A stretch of DNA of 64,000 bases from Rhynochetos jubatus (Eukaryota; Chordata; Aves; Eurypygiformes; Rhynochetidae): assembly GCA_027574665.1 (NCBI GenBank), contig CM050648.1, positions 66,853,363-66,917,362 on the forward strand, written 5' to 3'. This document shows positions 26,939-39,500 of this stretch, piece after piece (the stretch's first letter is position 1; the number at the start of each line of letters is the position of its first letter). The notes beneath the pieces are model-generated. The model was given only the letters and a program-made list of their open reading frames with translations, was not told the DNA's origin and did no database searches. The translations under genes were made by a program, and so were the position numbers.

Positions 26939-29900
26939 ATTCCCTGAAAATGACACATATATCATACAGAGCTGTTAAGTGTCTTTCAAGCAAGCAAACC
27001 AAGGTGTTAAACATTGCTGATACAGTATCCCTGTGCCTGGGAGATAATATTTAACATCCCATTTATATAGTCATAAAATCTGGCAAAATAATTAAACCCA
27101 GAAGTAGGTACCAGGCCTTGGCACCCACAGCGATCTGCCCAGTCCTAACAGGGCTTGAGAACATCCAAAGCTCCATTCACGTACACCAGGCTGCTGTGTG
27201 TGCCCCGCTATAAAACTCCATTTCTAAAATCTTTTTGTCAGCGTATCATTGGAAAAACAACAACAATGCCTGAAGCTTTCTGATAATACATTTTTTTCCT
27301 GTTGTATTTTTTTAATTTGGAAAGAGCCCCAATAGCTCCGTCTTCTATAAATGGATGTTTTCATTTGGCAGAGGAGCAGCCCTTAGACACTAGGGCACTC
27401 TTGTTTTTTGTTCTGATGAAAATTGTTCAGCTGGAGAGCATCAGGAACCGTTGAAATCTCCTTACAGAGTTTATCACATTTGCTTTCCTCATCCAGCAAT
27501 GAAAGTAAGTTATAAGTTAAAAAAAAAAAAACTAAGACAGCCACTTAGATTGGAATTTCATGTTATTAAACCATATTTCTGTAATTATAAAAAATTCCAT
27601 GGAAAAAACAAATTTGTGTCCTTATTAAAATATTCTTTTCATATGTTACACCTACATATTATTGATCCAAACTAAGTTGTTGCTGTGTTACCTTGCCACC
27701 TCCCAAGAACATAGGAAATACAAATACATGGATTTCAAAATGTGCAACAGTAATATCCATGAAATTTTTTAGTGTGCTATAATATAAAAGCATTTAACAA
27801 GGCTCTCTGACCACATCTCTCATGCTCAATCCACAAATACACCTCCATACTACTTAGCCTAACAGTCCAGTTTCTATTCTGATCCACACATCTGTCACAA
27901 AAAAAGGAATTAAGCCAATCTACCATGAATTCTTCTCCTCCCTGAATCTGGGATTTAACTCTGAGGTATGTGCGAAGCTGAGCACTGTACAATGATGAAA
28001 TCCTGAAAAGTGTCAGGTTCATTACATAAAAAATTAGAGGAGCAAGAAATAGGTACTCAAATTGTTTGATGCTATGATTTACAGATGAGCTATTTTAATC
28101 AGGGGAAGAGCCTGGTACCATATCACTAGGAATCCTTGCTACACCTAAATAAGTAGTGGGAAATGATGTAGGGGAAAACTCTGTATTTTAAATTCAAGGT
28201 CCAGCCAGTAGACATTCCTATGAAATTTTCCCTTTAAAAAAAACGAGGCCATGGTGGTGTTACAAAAAGAAAAAAAAGTCATCACCTTGAGAAACTTCTA
28301 TGGAGTCTGAAACCTAGACAGATCTACAGCCAGCAGCAAGAAGCTGTAGTAAAAGAGGTGCAAAACATCCTGCAAGCAGGATAAAACAGAGTTAGAACAG
28401 CCATTGGGGGTCTAATGTTGGTGCATGTATATCAAGCCTAATTAGAAACTGCACTGTTGAATAATGAAAATAAGTGTTCTTGTGGCTTTAACAGTCTTAG
28501 TAAAATAACTGTACTTTAGACTGTGTATTGTAAAACCCAAGAGCTTTAACTTCTAGAGTAATAGCCCTTTCCATGTTCAGCCTGTAGCATAGGTCATAAA
28601 TTTAATTCTGTACAACCTCAAACATTACCCCGATTCTCTCATACTGACAATCCTTAGCTGCACTGGCAGCTGGAGTAGCTGGAAAAGTTACACACTCACT
28701 GAGCAATGAGAACATTTAAAGAGTGCCAGCATTGCCGTGTGAATGACATTGAACTTTGAATGGCCTAATTTATTTCAAAATTATTTTCTCAGCAAACCCC
28801 AAGATGCATGGTATGATTACCTCGAGTTGGTTTATATTATAAAGGCCAACTTACTTGAAAGAAGGGAAAGACAACAGCTGATGGAGGCTGTGTCCACAGT
28901 TTTTCCCCTTACTGTTTCTATCGTCTGCCAGCATGCTGTATTTGGGGGGATAACTCTAAATTGTACCTAAAACATGTACAGTAAAATGTATATAGTATTG
29001 CACGCATTTGATCTACACCTTTGTGTATTCCAGTAAGAATGTTAATATGTGGTAATAGGTAGATGGCTTCCTCGTCACAGTGTAAAATTGGCCATATTTC
29101 AACTTGTTTGATTTCCTAGCAGTTACGTAGTTTCAGTGGTTATCATATACAATATTTTCTGAATATATAAATACACATAAATAATTGCAAACTCTACAAA
29201 TGATGAGGTTACATTTACTCATGTATCTTGACATTTAAAAATTCTTATGCATTCTAATTACTTTTCCCTCTGTATAACATTTAATCATCTTCAGAGATTT
29301 CACTACGATGATTTCCATGCATATCAGATCACATTTAACAAAACTCAGTAATGCAAAAAATATCACCATCTCTGCGAGTAGCTCCAAAGTCACAGTTTCA
29401 AACTTATTCCAACTGTAGCAAAAGCATGTCTCCTGATTCTTTCCCAACAACAAATTACATCTGTTTTTACCCTGTTTTACATCTGTTTTTAGCCTAACAC
29501 TAAGCGTGGATGACATCTTAACGAATAATTTCTTCAAGAGCACTCTGTCTCTCGCTTCTATCACTATGTAAGTCAGTTTTATTCCCATAGAGAATCAAGC
29601 AATCACTTGGTTTCTCATCTGCTATAGCATAGCACCCATGGGGCAATCACTGAAAAGGCTTATTTGTACATTAGCAGAATATTAGGTTATTTCATCTGTG
29701 TCTCTACCAGGCATTTCAATTGGGCCATTTTTTTTGTTTTTCTTATATCTTTCCTTGCTCCTTAGTTTCCTTCAGCTGGAGAAAAGCTGCAAATCAAAAC
29801 CACAGCACTGTTCCACACAAAACCCATGGGTGGCATATGTTCTAAAACACAGGAGCTGCTGTTCACACAAAGCGCGTCAGCAAAGCGTCAGTATAAAAGG

Positions 29901-30341
29901 AATTCACTGGAATCAGGCCTGTAGGGACCCATCTTCAACAACTATCAATTCTTTTATATCCCAGCAAAGTAACCTCACAGCAATTGTTTGGTCTACCCTT
30001 TAGCCATCTTAAACATCTTTAATTATTCAATGAAAGCTCATGCTTCATAACTGGCACTAATACTGTGCTTTCTGCCATCCTCCTTGAAGTCAGTATTTCT
30101 GACCCTATTTTGCAGTTAGGTCACAACTGTTCCTTAAATACATCTTAAATATTGCACCCTGGTATTTAAAAAAAGAGTGTCCTTCTCTTGATATAGTTAG
30201 AAAAATCGCTACTTCTTGAATAGCTCAGGAGATAACGGTCAAGACAAAAAATATTTAACTTATCTGTAGAATTTAAGCTTTAATCCACCCCCTCTACCCC
30301 CCACCCCATTATATTTATAATTTCAGGTCAGAATAATGAGA

Positions 30342-30361
30342 CTATGCAATATTTTGCATAG
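30342..30361. repeat. Perfect 8-base inverted repeat with octamer-like arms
   Basis: CTATGCAA and TTGCATAG are exact reverse complements around TATT. Each arm contains ATGCAA, which resembles half of the POU octamer ATGCAAAT. Binding is not shown. Confidence 0.45.
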
Positions 30362-31040
30362 AGTGGTACCCATTAAAAAGCATTTAAGTTTGCATGTTTC
30401 AAAAACGCAAGACTGCTTCCGTGAGTGTTGTACACACATTGCTCCAGTGGTGACTGTGTCTCTCCAAAAAGTAAAAGAATTGTGCAATAGCGTAAATATG
30501 ACTGTCTCATAGCACAGGACTGCATACCACAATGGCTGCTGCTAATAAAACAAGGAAGCAAAGGTCTGCCCCTCCCAAAGCTTCCACAATAAATCTGTGC
30601 CTTTTTAGCCATATGTACAAGGTAAATTTTTTACGAGCGTGGCTATTTGCACTCTACTCTGCCCTGGCGAGAAATTTCTTCACAGAAAACTTGTTCCTTT
30701 AATGCCATCCAAAAAAAAAAAAAAAAGAAAAAATCTTTCTAAATAAATCACACCATTTGTCATTTAATCCTGTAAGTGTAATGCATTAAGACAGTTAGCT
30801 TATGCTAGCAGACGCTGTACAATGTGAGGAAGCAGTATTACAACATGCTGAAGTTGATGGTCAGTATTCTACAATACTAAACCTAAAGTTGTACTGATTA
30901 GTATGTCATGCCTATGTCATACGTTAATTCTACATTAATCCTTTGTACAGGGCTAGACATCTATCCCTTAATCCTTAAAACTGAGACAGAAACAATGTAG
31001 TGTTTAAGACTCTGCATGCCTCACCGCCAACAGCAGAGTC

Positions 31041-31632
31041 TGTTGTGGTTTAAGCCCAAACAGCAATCAAGCACCACACAGTCACTTGCTCACCTCTCCC
31101 CTACCCCAGCGGGATGGGGAGGAGAATTGAAGGGAGAGACAAAGGAAACTCACGGGTTGAGATAAAACTTAACTAAAAAAATAAAGAAAACAATGAAACT
31201 AATAATACTAATATTACTACTAATAGTATGTAATGAAAATAACGTGAAAGAAAGCCAATGATACAACTGCTCACCACCTGCCAACACTCAGCCAGTCCCT
31301 GAGTAGTGAGAGCCAGAGCAAGACCAAGCTCAAGAGAAGAACCCCCAGCCCACCCCCCAACTTATACACTGAGCATGATGTTTTATGGAATGAAATATCC
31401 CTTTGGTCAGTTTGGATCATTGGTCCTGGCTGTGTCCCTTCCCAGCTTCTTCTCTACAAGAATACAGGGGCAGTATGAGAAACTGAAAAAAATCCTTGAC
31501 TTGACACAAACATTGCTTAGCACCAACAAAAGAAGTTAGCATGTTGTCAATTCTTCTCAGCACAAAACCAAACCCCAGCCTCATACCAGCTACTGTGAGG
31601 AAAATTAACTCTATCCCAACTAAACCAGCTCA
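31041..31632 (-). mobile_element. Solo ERV LTR (family A), minus strand
   Basis: The plus strand begins TGTTGTGGTTTAAGCCCAAAC and ends ATCCCAACTAAACCAGCTCA. Reverse-complemented, it shows the family words GGGACACAGCCAGGACC, CAAACTGACCAAAGGGATAT, ATCATGCTCAGTGTATAAG (TATA box) and GGGTTGAGATAAAACTTAAC in reverse context. A run of ATT/ACT triplets at 31197-31226 is normal for this family near the U5 end. The flanking five bases (GAGTC and CCTTC) give no clear duplication, so the ends may have decayed. Open frames inside it are shadows. Confidence 0.87.
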
Positions 31633-33301
31633 CCTTCGCAGAGCAGTTCTGAGTTGTGTTGAGAAATATAGAATATTTTCACTGAAAAAATCCCAGGCTC
31701 AGCTACAGGATTACCTGTAAGGGCTGTCTCAAACACATTCCTCACATTTGTATTTTGGACCTCCTAAGTAAAATAGAGGGTATGATAACATTTTGCTTTT
31801 CCAAATGCCTCCTTGACCCCTTTCCCTAAGGCTGCATTGGCCTCCCCAAGCAACCACTCCCACCTGGGCGATGCCTCAGCATGGCCATGTGGCCCTCAAA
31901 CACATGGCTCGGGCACTTGGCTGTGGAGCTGCCAGGCACACACAATGAAGCTGAAGTCAAACTGTAATCTCAAATAGATTTAAGTGAGCAGAATTGGTGA
32001 TCTCCACTGTTTCTCTTAACAGCATTGCTCTGATCTTGTTTAAGTACTGAATAGATGCACTGACCTCTGTGTGCCTGTTCAGCTGACCTGAAAGCAGCCA
32101 CATGAATATATCCCCAAATGCAGGCTCCCGCTTCTTTGCACACAAGTGATAACCCTTTTTCTAATAAAAGGAAAAGATACTTTGTTGCTGAAATGGATGC
32201 CTTAATGACAATGTAGTTAAGATTCTTATCACCTACATTTACTCAAGTTATTTCCATTTATAAATACCACTGTGAAACTCAGTTCCTGAGAGACAGGTGG
32301 AGGTAGACCACTGCAAAGGTTAGGACAACGAGGCAGGAAATGAACAACAAATCTCTGGTTTGCCATGTTGTTTAGAAGTTTGTTGTAATCTTGTCTCATC
32401 TCCGTAAGTCTGCAGTGATGCTTAGATCCATCCAGACCCCAGCACAGGACAATAACCAAAGAAAAGGTGTTCAAGTTTTGACACCCTTGCAAGACTGCAT
32501 TCTAACAAACCGTTTTTCACTGTTACAGCTTATTGGTTCAAGCCCTAATTATATTAAGGTATACAAGTTCATGGTAAGTACTTACATAACACTAAACTAG
32601 AGGTTGGAAGTTGGCATAGATCTAGTACTACCAGTGATGGGTCAGATAGGGAACCCAGCTGGCAAGGTAACGGGATGTCAAACATCCATCAAATGGAACA
32701 GAACTACTACTTGTATCCTCAATCTACAGTTAAACACATCACGGTTTAGCTGAAAAACACTGTGTTTGAGTCACGTCTGCTGCTTCTGACCTGTATACTG
32801 CCCCACGGCAATCCCCAGTTCCCACTTCTCCACTACTACACATTCATCCCTGATCTCATTTCCCCAACAGAAGTGATCATGATCTTATTCGTAATGCATA
32901 CCAACATTTGTTATTTCACTTAAAAATACCCAAAACTTCTCTCTTAATTCTCCTCACAAGAGTTACCAATTTTCTTGCATGTGTGGACTAAAGGACATTT
33001 TAGATTTGTTTTGAAAAAGTAATCTTCTGCCCCAACATTTGATTTTAACATGAAGTTCACACTCTACAAAATTTGAGCATACACTTCTGATGCTACTCAT
33101 CTAACAGCATGAATCTGTTCCATAACCCTAGATTAATATTCTTACCGTGAGAAATAAAAATAGCCAGAAAATCTAGGTACCAAAAACAACAGATCAAGGG
33201 CTATATCTAGTTAAAAGAAACAGATTTACTGAACATAAATCACACAGTTGCTTCAGAAACAGAGAGGGGCAAATAAGTTGTTTCCCATTACCGTAGTTTG
33301 G
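31633..33301. other. Unique intron sequence, small G+C-rich patch
   Basis: There is a G+C-richer patch at about 31795-31945, next to the LTR, of unknown origin. The rest is ordinary A+T-rich intron with no supported gene. Confidence 0.5.
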
Positions 33302-33320
33302 AAAAAAAAAAAAAAAAAAA
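33302..33320 (+). repeat. Poly-A tract, 19 bases
   Basis: Uninterrupted run of 19 A about 125 bases before the CR1 fragment. No element body precedes it. Confidence 0.9.
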
Positions 33321-33444
33321 GTCCTATCTTTCATTAAAAATGCTAGTGATCAGATTTATCTTTAAGAATTTGTTTAATTAATTTTCACGTTGTATTTTCA
33401 CTTTGTACTGTGTTATTATAGAAGATAACACAATTAAACAGTTT

Positions 33445-33758
33445 TATTATGACACTGAGGTGGGTGTTGGTCTCTTCTCCCAAGTAACAAGCAATAGGAC
33501 AAGAGGCAACAACCTCAAGTTGTGCCCAGGGAGGTTTAGATTGGGTATTAGGAAAAAATTCTTCACAAAAAGGATTGTCAACCATTGGAACAGGCTGCCC
33601 AGGGAGGTGGTTGAGTCATCATCCCTGGAGGTATTTAAGACACATGTAGATGTGGTGCTTAGGGACATGGCTTAGTGGTGGACCTGGCAGTATTAGGTTA
33701 ATGGTTGGACTTGATGATCTTAAAGGTCTTTTCCAACCTAAAGGATTCTATGATTCTA
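33445..33758 (+). mobile_element. CR1 LINE 3' fragment with intact ORF2 C-terminus
   Basis: Plus-strand CR1 of about 314 bases with a full tail (AGGATTCTATGATTCTA). The frame running to a stop at 33673-33675 reads the conserved end of CR1 ORF2: [14 protein letters not shown], then [14 protein letters not shown] and [13 protein letters not shown]. No stop or frameshift interrupts this stretch, so the insertion is relatively young or slowly decaying. It is the same subfamily as the large copy at 44145. The minus-strand open frame here is a shadow. Confidence 0.95.
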
Positions 33759-36389
33759 GTTGAAGATGTAATTTATTATTTTTATATCTTCTCAATAAGA
33801 TTAAGATCAAGATCATCTCATTCACTGGCATTAAAACATCTTGATTTAAAAACCTGAAAAAATGGTCTTCAGTTCATTCACAGAAGACAGTTCTGAGGTT
33901 ACACTATGACAAAAGAGCACAGCCACACCAATGAATTGGCTTTATGTAACAAAACAGAAAAGGGATAGAGTTCTTTTGTACATTAAAACTATAGTGGCCA
34001 GTTAAAAACTGACAAATGTACAAAGGGAAGAGATAATTAACACCTCTTAGTTCTCTTTTTGGTCTCTAAATTACAACCTTCTTCCTCATGCTGGCACACT
34101 ATTAAGAGTCATTTTGTTCCTGCAGCAAGTTAGACATCTGATGGAGCATTCCCAACTAGTGTCACTTGTAACAACTGGAAACATAGATGTAAAAAAAGAC
34201 CCTGGTCAGTCACTGTGAGTTAATATCTGAGACTACACATTTTAACACAGAAGTTGTTACATCCTTAAAGTTAACTAAAACAAGGAATGAAAACGAGATA
34301 TTTGCAGCTAGGTATTTTTAAAGTCTTAAATCCAAATTTTCAGAAATATCAGAGATCTTTGTTACCTCTGCATCTCCAAACTGACATGAGGACCCTGACC
34401 TTCAGTAGATTAGGGATTTATCTTATGGGAGGGAAAAAAAAAAAAAAAAAAGCTACGCCACACCACAATCCCTGAAAATTACCAAAATATCAGAAACCGA
34501 AACAAACAATTTTTAAAAATGGAAGGTTTGCATTTCTAAATCGCACTCTGTTCCCAGTTCCTACGCTCAACATTTGAAATCAGCAAGTCTCTGGTTCCAC
34601 ACATAACACACTCATGAGCTCTCTTTCTTTCTGTCTCCATCTGCCTCTTGTTCTAGTTTTCTTGCTCCTCCATCACATTCCTGTTCTGAATAATGGGAAT
34701 ACCAGTTTCTTGACAACATGCTAGCATGGGAAAATAGCCTTAGAGCAGAGGTACCGTTTGAGTTAGACACTGAGAGCATTAAACATATTAGATGTCAGAT
34801 ACTGGACACACATAAATATTAAGATGACTAGATAGCCTCCTGGTTATAGCTGCCCTGACAGATGTGAATTTGTCCCCGTTAACACATTAAGTTATGCTGC
34901 AGAGTTTAAATCTGACCTTAGGATTTTGAGTCTCACAAAGGACTCTGCTGTGCTTCTTGTACAGCTATTAAAAAAAATTAAAATCTGGCATTTTCTTCTC
35001 CTCCTCTCCTTTACCTTATAAATGAATGCAAGAAATCTAACACTGCACAAGAATGATCCTAAGAGAGCAATTTGGTTGCCCCATTGTTCTGAAGGAGGGA
35101 AAGGGCAGACCACCCCAGCAAGCAACTCCTTTGGGATTGATGGTCAGGATTCACCTACTTTGAAGCAAACACTTGCCCTGCAGCAAAGAGCTGCACTACA
35201 TATGGTCTTGCTTTTATCAATTTAGCTTGCATAACAACACTGTCTTGTGCTGGGATGATGCATACTGCTTTTTGCCCCAGAGCAAAAAGCCCCCGACTTG
35301 CACCCTGGCTAACTATATAAACCTGCTCAGACTGGGCTTAGCAGGATCCAAACACACTTCTCACTGCTGCAGGCACCGTAGCTACATAGCTCTGGGCTAG
35401 AGCAATCTGGGCTATACAGCCTATCTGTACATTTTTCATATGTAGGTGAACAGTAATTTACTTAGCCTGAAGAATCTACAGAGAAACCCGATAGCTCAGA
35501 CATGGGATACTCGCTGTATTTAGGCACACCAAAACACTCTTTCTTCTTTTCAAGTGACTTCAGGGTTTTCCTCTTAAGCCTTCAGGCTCAAGACTACTCC
35601 GAGCTCTGTGTCATGCACAGATAGGGGGGCATTACTTTCTTATTTTAAAAGTAGTTTCTGAAAGTGGGATAGCAGTTTAACGTATCAGTTACACTTTTTC
35701 TCTCTAAAGTATTGTTAACAGGTACACTTTGCAGAAGGAAATATGAGGTTCTTTCATAAGTCACAATAATTTTTTGCCTGCATCAGCACATATTCAGCCA
35801 CATTCCTCCAGCTTAGGGTTTCCCTAAGCATGAAGGAGCACAATGAGAGAGCGTGAAAGTGGTCTGGGGTTCTGTTTTGTCGGTTTTGATTTTTAACCTT
35901 TAATCTTTCAGCCAACATTGGTGAGGCTCCTGCCTGGGCTCCATCACGCTGTTCAGCACCAGCCCTGCAACAGGCAGAACAGTGGAGCAAAAGCTCCTAC
36001 TGATTTTCTACCATACTGCGTAATGTAAAGTGTAAGTTTTCTTAACAAATTGAGCTGCCTTATTTCACCTATTTCAATAGTCCAGATATTCTCTAATATC
36101 TTACAACTTTAAGGAACAGCATAATGAACCACTAAAATTTGATAGTTTGGAGATACACTTATAAATGGGTAAAACAGAACTACAAGCTTTAAGTTTTGAG
36201 CACATTGGTTGGAAACAGAGGGAAAAATATTTAACAACTGATCACACTTAGTGTGAAAACATCGAATGTAATTTTAAAAATTACCTACCAAATGTTTCCA
36301 GCCATAGATGGTAACCTGAGAAGGACTACCATGTGCATCTCTAATCACAGCAGCCAAGAATGATTAATTTGTAATGCAACAGATGCAGA
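33759..36389. other. Unique intron sequence
   Basis: A+T-rich intron with an 18-A tract at 34434-34451. No coding segment with recognisable similarity. Open frames (up to about 78 codons) overlap on both strands. Confidence 0.55.
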
Positions 36390-36500
36390 GAAAGGCTTCT
36401 AAAATAATAATGGGACTAGAAAGCTTATCTTAGGGGAAGGCTAAATGAGTTTGACTTATTTATCCCACAAAATAAAAGGTGCAGAGAGTAGTCCTGTTTC
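36390..36500 (+). mobile_element. Possible ancient CR1 LINE remnant
   Basis: CTTATCTTAGGGGAAGGCTA followed by AATGAGTTTGACTTATTTATCCC fits, with many changes, the CR1 ORF2 stretch that encodes the (Y/E)EERLRELGLFSLE-like region, in plus orientation. It is short and strongly diverged, so the call rests on word order alone. Confidence 0.45.
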
Positions 36501-39500
36501 TTTGGCAGCTACACCAAGATGGAATTTAATGAGACTAGGAACTAAACTCCTGCTCATTTTTATTTCTGCATTCTGTTTTGAGCATCTTCAATACACCAGA
36601 TATTCTACCTTTGAACAGAATATGTTCAGACCACAGCTAATGATTTTCAGTGCAACCCTGAAGACCAAAAATTATATTTCAGAATGATTGTTTAAAAAGG
36701 AAAGTATTTCAGAGTATATAAATACATCAAGCAGATCAGACCTGACCCAGCACATGAAGAGCATCACACTTTTGTATATGGTAACAATAATAATTCTGAA
36801 TCACATCAAGCTGAAACCTAGAGTAAAACACATTCATAGAGACTAATAGGCCTGACACAAGAAGAGACCGTGAAATGGAAGAATTGGAGACTAAAATGAC
36901 AACATTCTTTTTATATTTACAGCACTAAAATACAATACAGATGCTGAAGTTTAAACTGATTCATTTACTTTTAAAGCATCACGTATTAGACCACTGTGTC
37001 CATTATCTGGAAAAGCAATTTGTATACTTAAGTAATTTGTACAATTCAAATATGTGAAGATTTAAGCATAATTTTCTTCTTCCCAAACAGAATAAGCACA
37101 ATATACTGCAAACAAGAAAACCACCCAATACGCTCAATGTTCCCTTAAGTACAGAACGTATTATTAATTGAGAATTTTTAGTGGATGTTTTCCATATAGA
37201 GAACATATTTATATGACAACTATGGTAAATGTACAATGAAATAAATGCTAATACTGTATCTACGTAATTCATCTATGTTTCCATGAGATGTGTGCTTACG
37301 GACACTGAAATCTCATTGAGGGCGGGAATATTTCTCTTACCTTGTCTTTTGGTAATAGACTACTACTAGAAAAAACTCATTTATAATAGCAGTTATAATC
37401 ACAGGATTGGTTGGCTGAACAGACATGCTGTCATTATATACCACACATTCCTCTTGCAAAGTGAGCTAATATTCATGAATGATTTCAGAAACATTGGTAA
37501 ATGGCAGGGGTCTTTCCCTAACCCTTCATCCTGAAGAATGATATATGCGAGTTCTCTAGCAAAGCAGCTTCACAGGGGCATTTATTACTGAACTATCGAC
37601 ATGGCAATTCTTGCACAAGCAAACTCATGTTCCGTTTTAAATGCAGAATTACCTGGTACACATCTGACATGGGTTCTGTACATATACAGCAAAAAAAGAC
37701 TTTAAAATGTTTCATGATATGAAAATATAGCTACAGTTTAAAAAAAATGACAGAATTAATTCCACTCTCCAGAAAAATCATTAAAAAATCCCTGCAGTTT
37801 CTATAGCTTACTGTTTAATGAATTGCTTCTTTTCCTTTAGTTTAAAATCAAGCATGAGATACATAATAAAATGGAGATCGTCATACATTTTATTGCTACG
37901 TTAAGGTTAAGAAATAAATATGCAAATAAGGAATTTCAAATTGCTTTAGAGACCACACAAGCAGGCAAGATTTATAAATATGAAAGGAAGTCAGTCTTGG
38001 TGAACATTCATGCAGTTCCACTGACATTCTTAATAAATGTGTATTTTTAGAAACACATTTATACGACTTCAGTTAACACTTTGCAATCCATGCAGTACAA
38101 ATACACCTGTGTCCATACACATTTTTTCCTAAAATTCTGTCCTATCAACAGGTTCCTTCTTTTCAAGAATTACCCTGAGCTGTTGGTTGTGACTCTTCCT
38201 TTCATTTTAAGCTGAGTTTAAAATTTACCACTATTTCAATTTGATGGATTTTCCTTTTAGTGCTATTTCTCCCTCCTCCACACTGTTCATTGCTTCTTTT
38301 GTTTGTGGTGGGTTTTTTTGGTTTTGGTTGGGTTTTTGTTGTTGGTTTTTTTTTTTTTTTTAAGAAACTGGTTTTGTGGTGACTAAACTCAAATCCAGAA
38401 AAGATCAAATCTGTTCCCAAAACCGGCAAGGTCCGAATCCTGTCCTGAGGATCAACCCGTCAACCCCTAACAGAGGTGTTAGCACAGCATCTCCCTTAGA
38501 CTGGAAGGAATTGAACATGGGGAGGGTTTGTGTTACCTACAAACAAGCACAATGAGGAAAAGCTACTTTTTAATCCACAGGCACTGCATTCTAAAGCTGC
38601 AAGAAACGTCACGTCTTACTCTTTCACTTCTTGAGCGACTGCCTATACATACCAGTTGTTTTCACAGCCTGGCATTAGCCCGCACTTCCAGAAACTCATC
38701 CTCCCCTCCATCATTTCATAACCCTTCACCTTTCTGAAGTCCCAAAGGATTATTTTTAGGCTGGATGAAAAACTATCAACCCAGTAACAGGTAGACGCAA
38801 ATTAGAGCTCTCTAACTTAGAAGGTGAAAGAACACCACAACCTCAGTCGGCTGCCAAGCCGCTGGCGCACAGGGGCTGTCCGGCCACACACAAACTCCAC
38901 ATTAGCCACAGCCACCTCTTCCCAAGGAGCTGGGGAACACAAGGTACCTAGTAGTGCTGTAAAGGCTGAACAAGGACAAAAATCACAGTGGACACAAAGA
39001 AAGCTTGAAATTATATTTATCCCAGCACCTGCAGAGTTCAGGCACAGGGACAGAGAGGACCCGAATATCCAGGACACCAGGCTGTTTTGGTTTAGTTTTT
39101 TTTCTTTTCTCTCCACGAAACAACATGTTTCTAATTGGATACTACTCGTTTAATGAAAAGTACATGGTGGCTATTCCTCTCCATAATTATATTATTAGAT
39201 ACTGAATACCAGGGCCTTTTCTTCTAGGGAATAAAAAATCCAGTGAAATTTAAGATATCTGAGTATTTGCTGAGTTTTTCCCATTACTTGCACTACAACT
39301 AGCTTACTAGAACTGGACTGTACTATCTGGCTTTATAAAATAATAAAACAGTAAAATCACAGCTGTGCACTGCCAAGCAGACACACCTGTCAGTGTGGAA
39401 AGCGATATCAACTTCCCCTCTTAAGTGATGCTGACTCTTAAAACAGAAAAATAGGGAAGAAAATAGTCATGGTGGGAAGCTGTTAAGTTTCCATTAATTT

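Larger units (their letters stand above)
20926..31040. other. About 10 kb of unique intron with no recognised gene or transposon
   Basis: This is the longest stretch with no transposon in the left half of the intron. Only short hairpins and the C-rich tract listed separately stand out. Open frames up to 117 codons (29235-29588, minus) have no family signal. Segments around 26340-26580 and 27000-27300 look like slowly evolving non-coding sequence (TAAT-rich words, few low-complexity runs), but conservation cannot be measured here. Confidence 0.5.

Noticed and set aside
29235..29588. 117-codon minus-strand open frame
   Set aside because: Unrecognised composition in A+T-rich intron, with no flanking gene signals.
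30286..30308. Second C-rich tract as a possible G-quadruplex
   Set aside because: Only three strong runs with one longer loop; the fourth run is just two bases. Too weak compared with 25609-25632.
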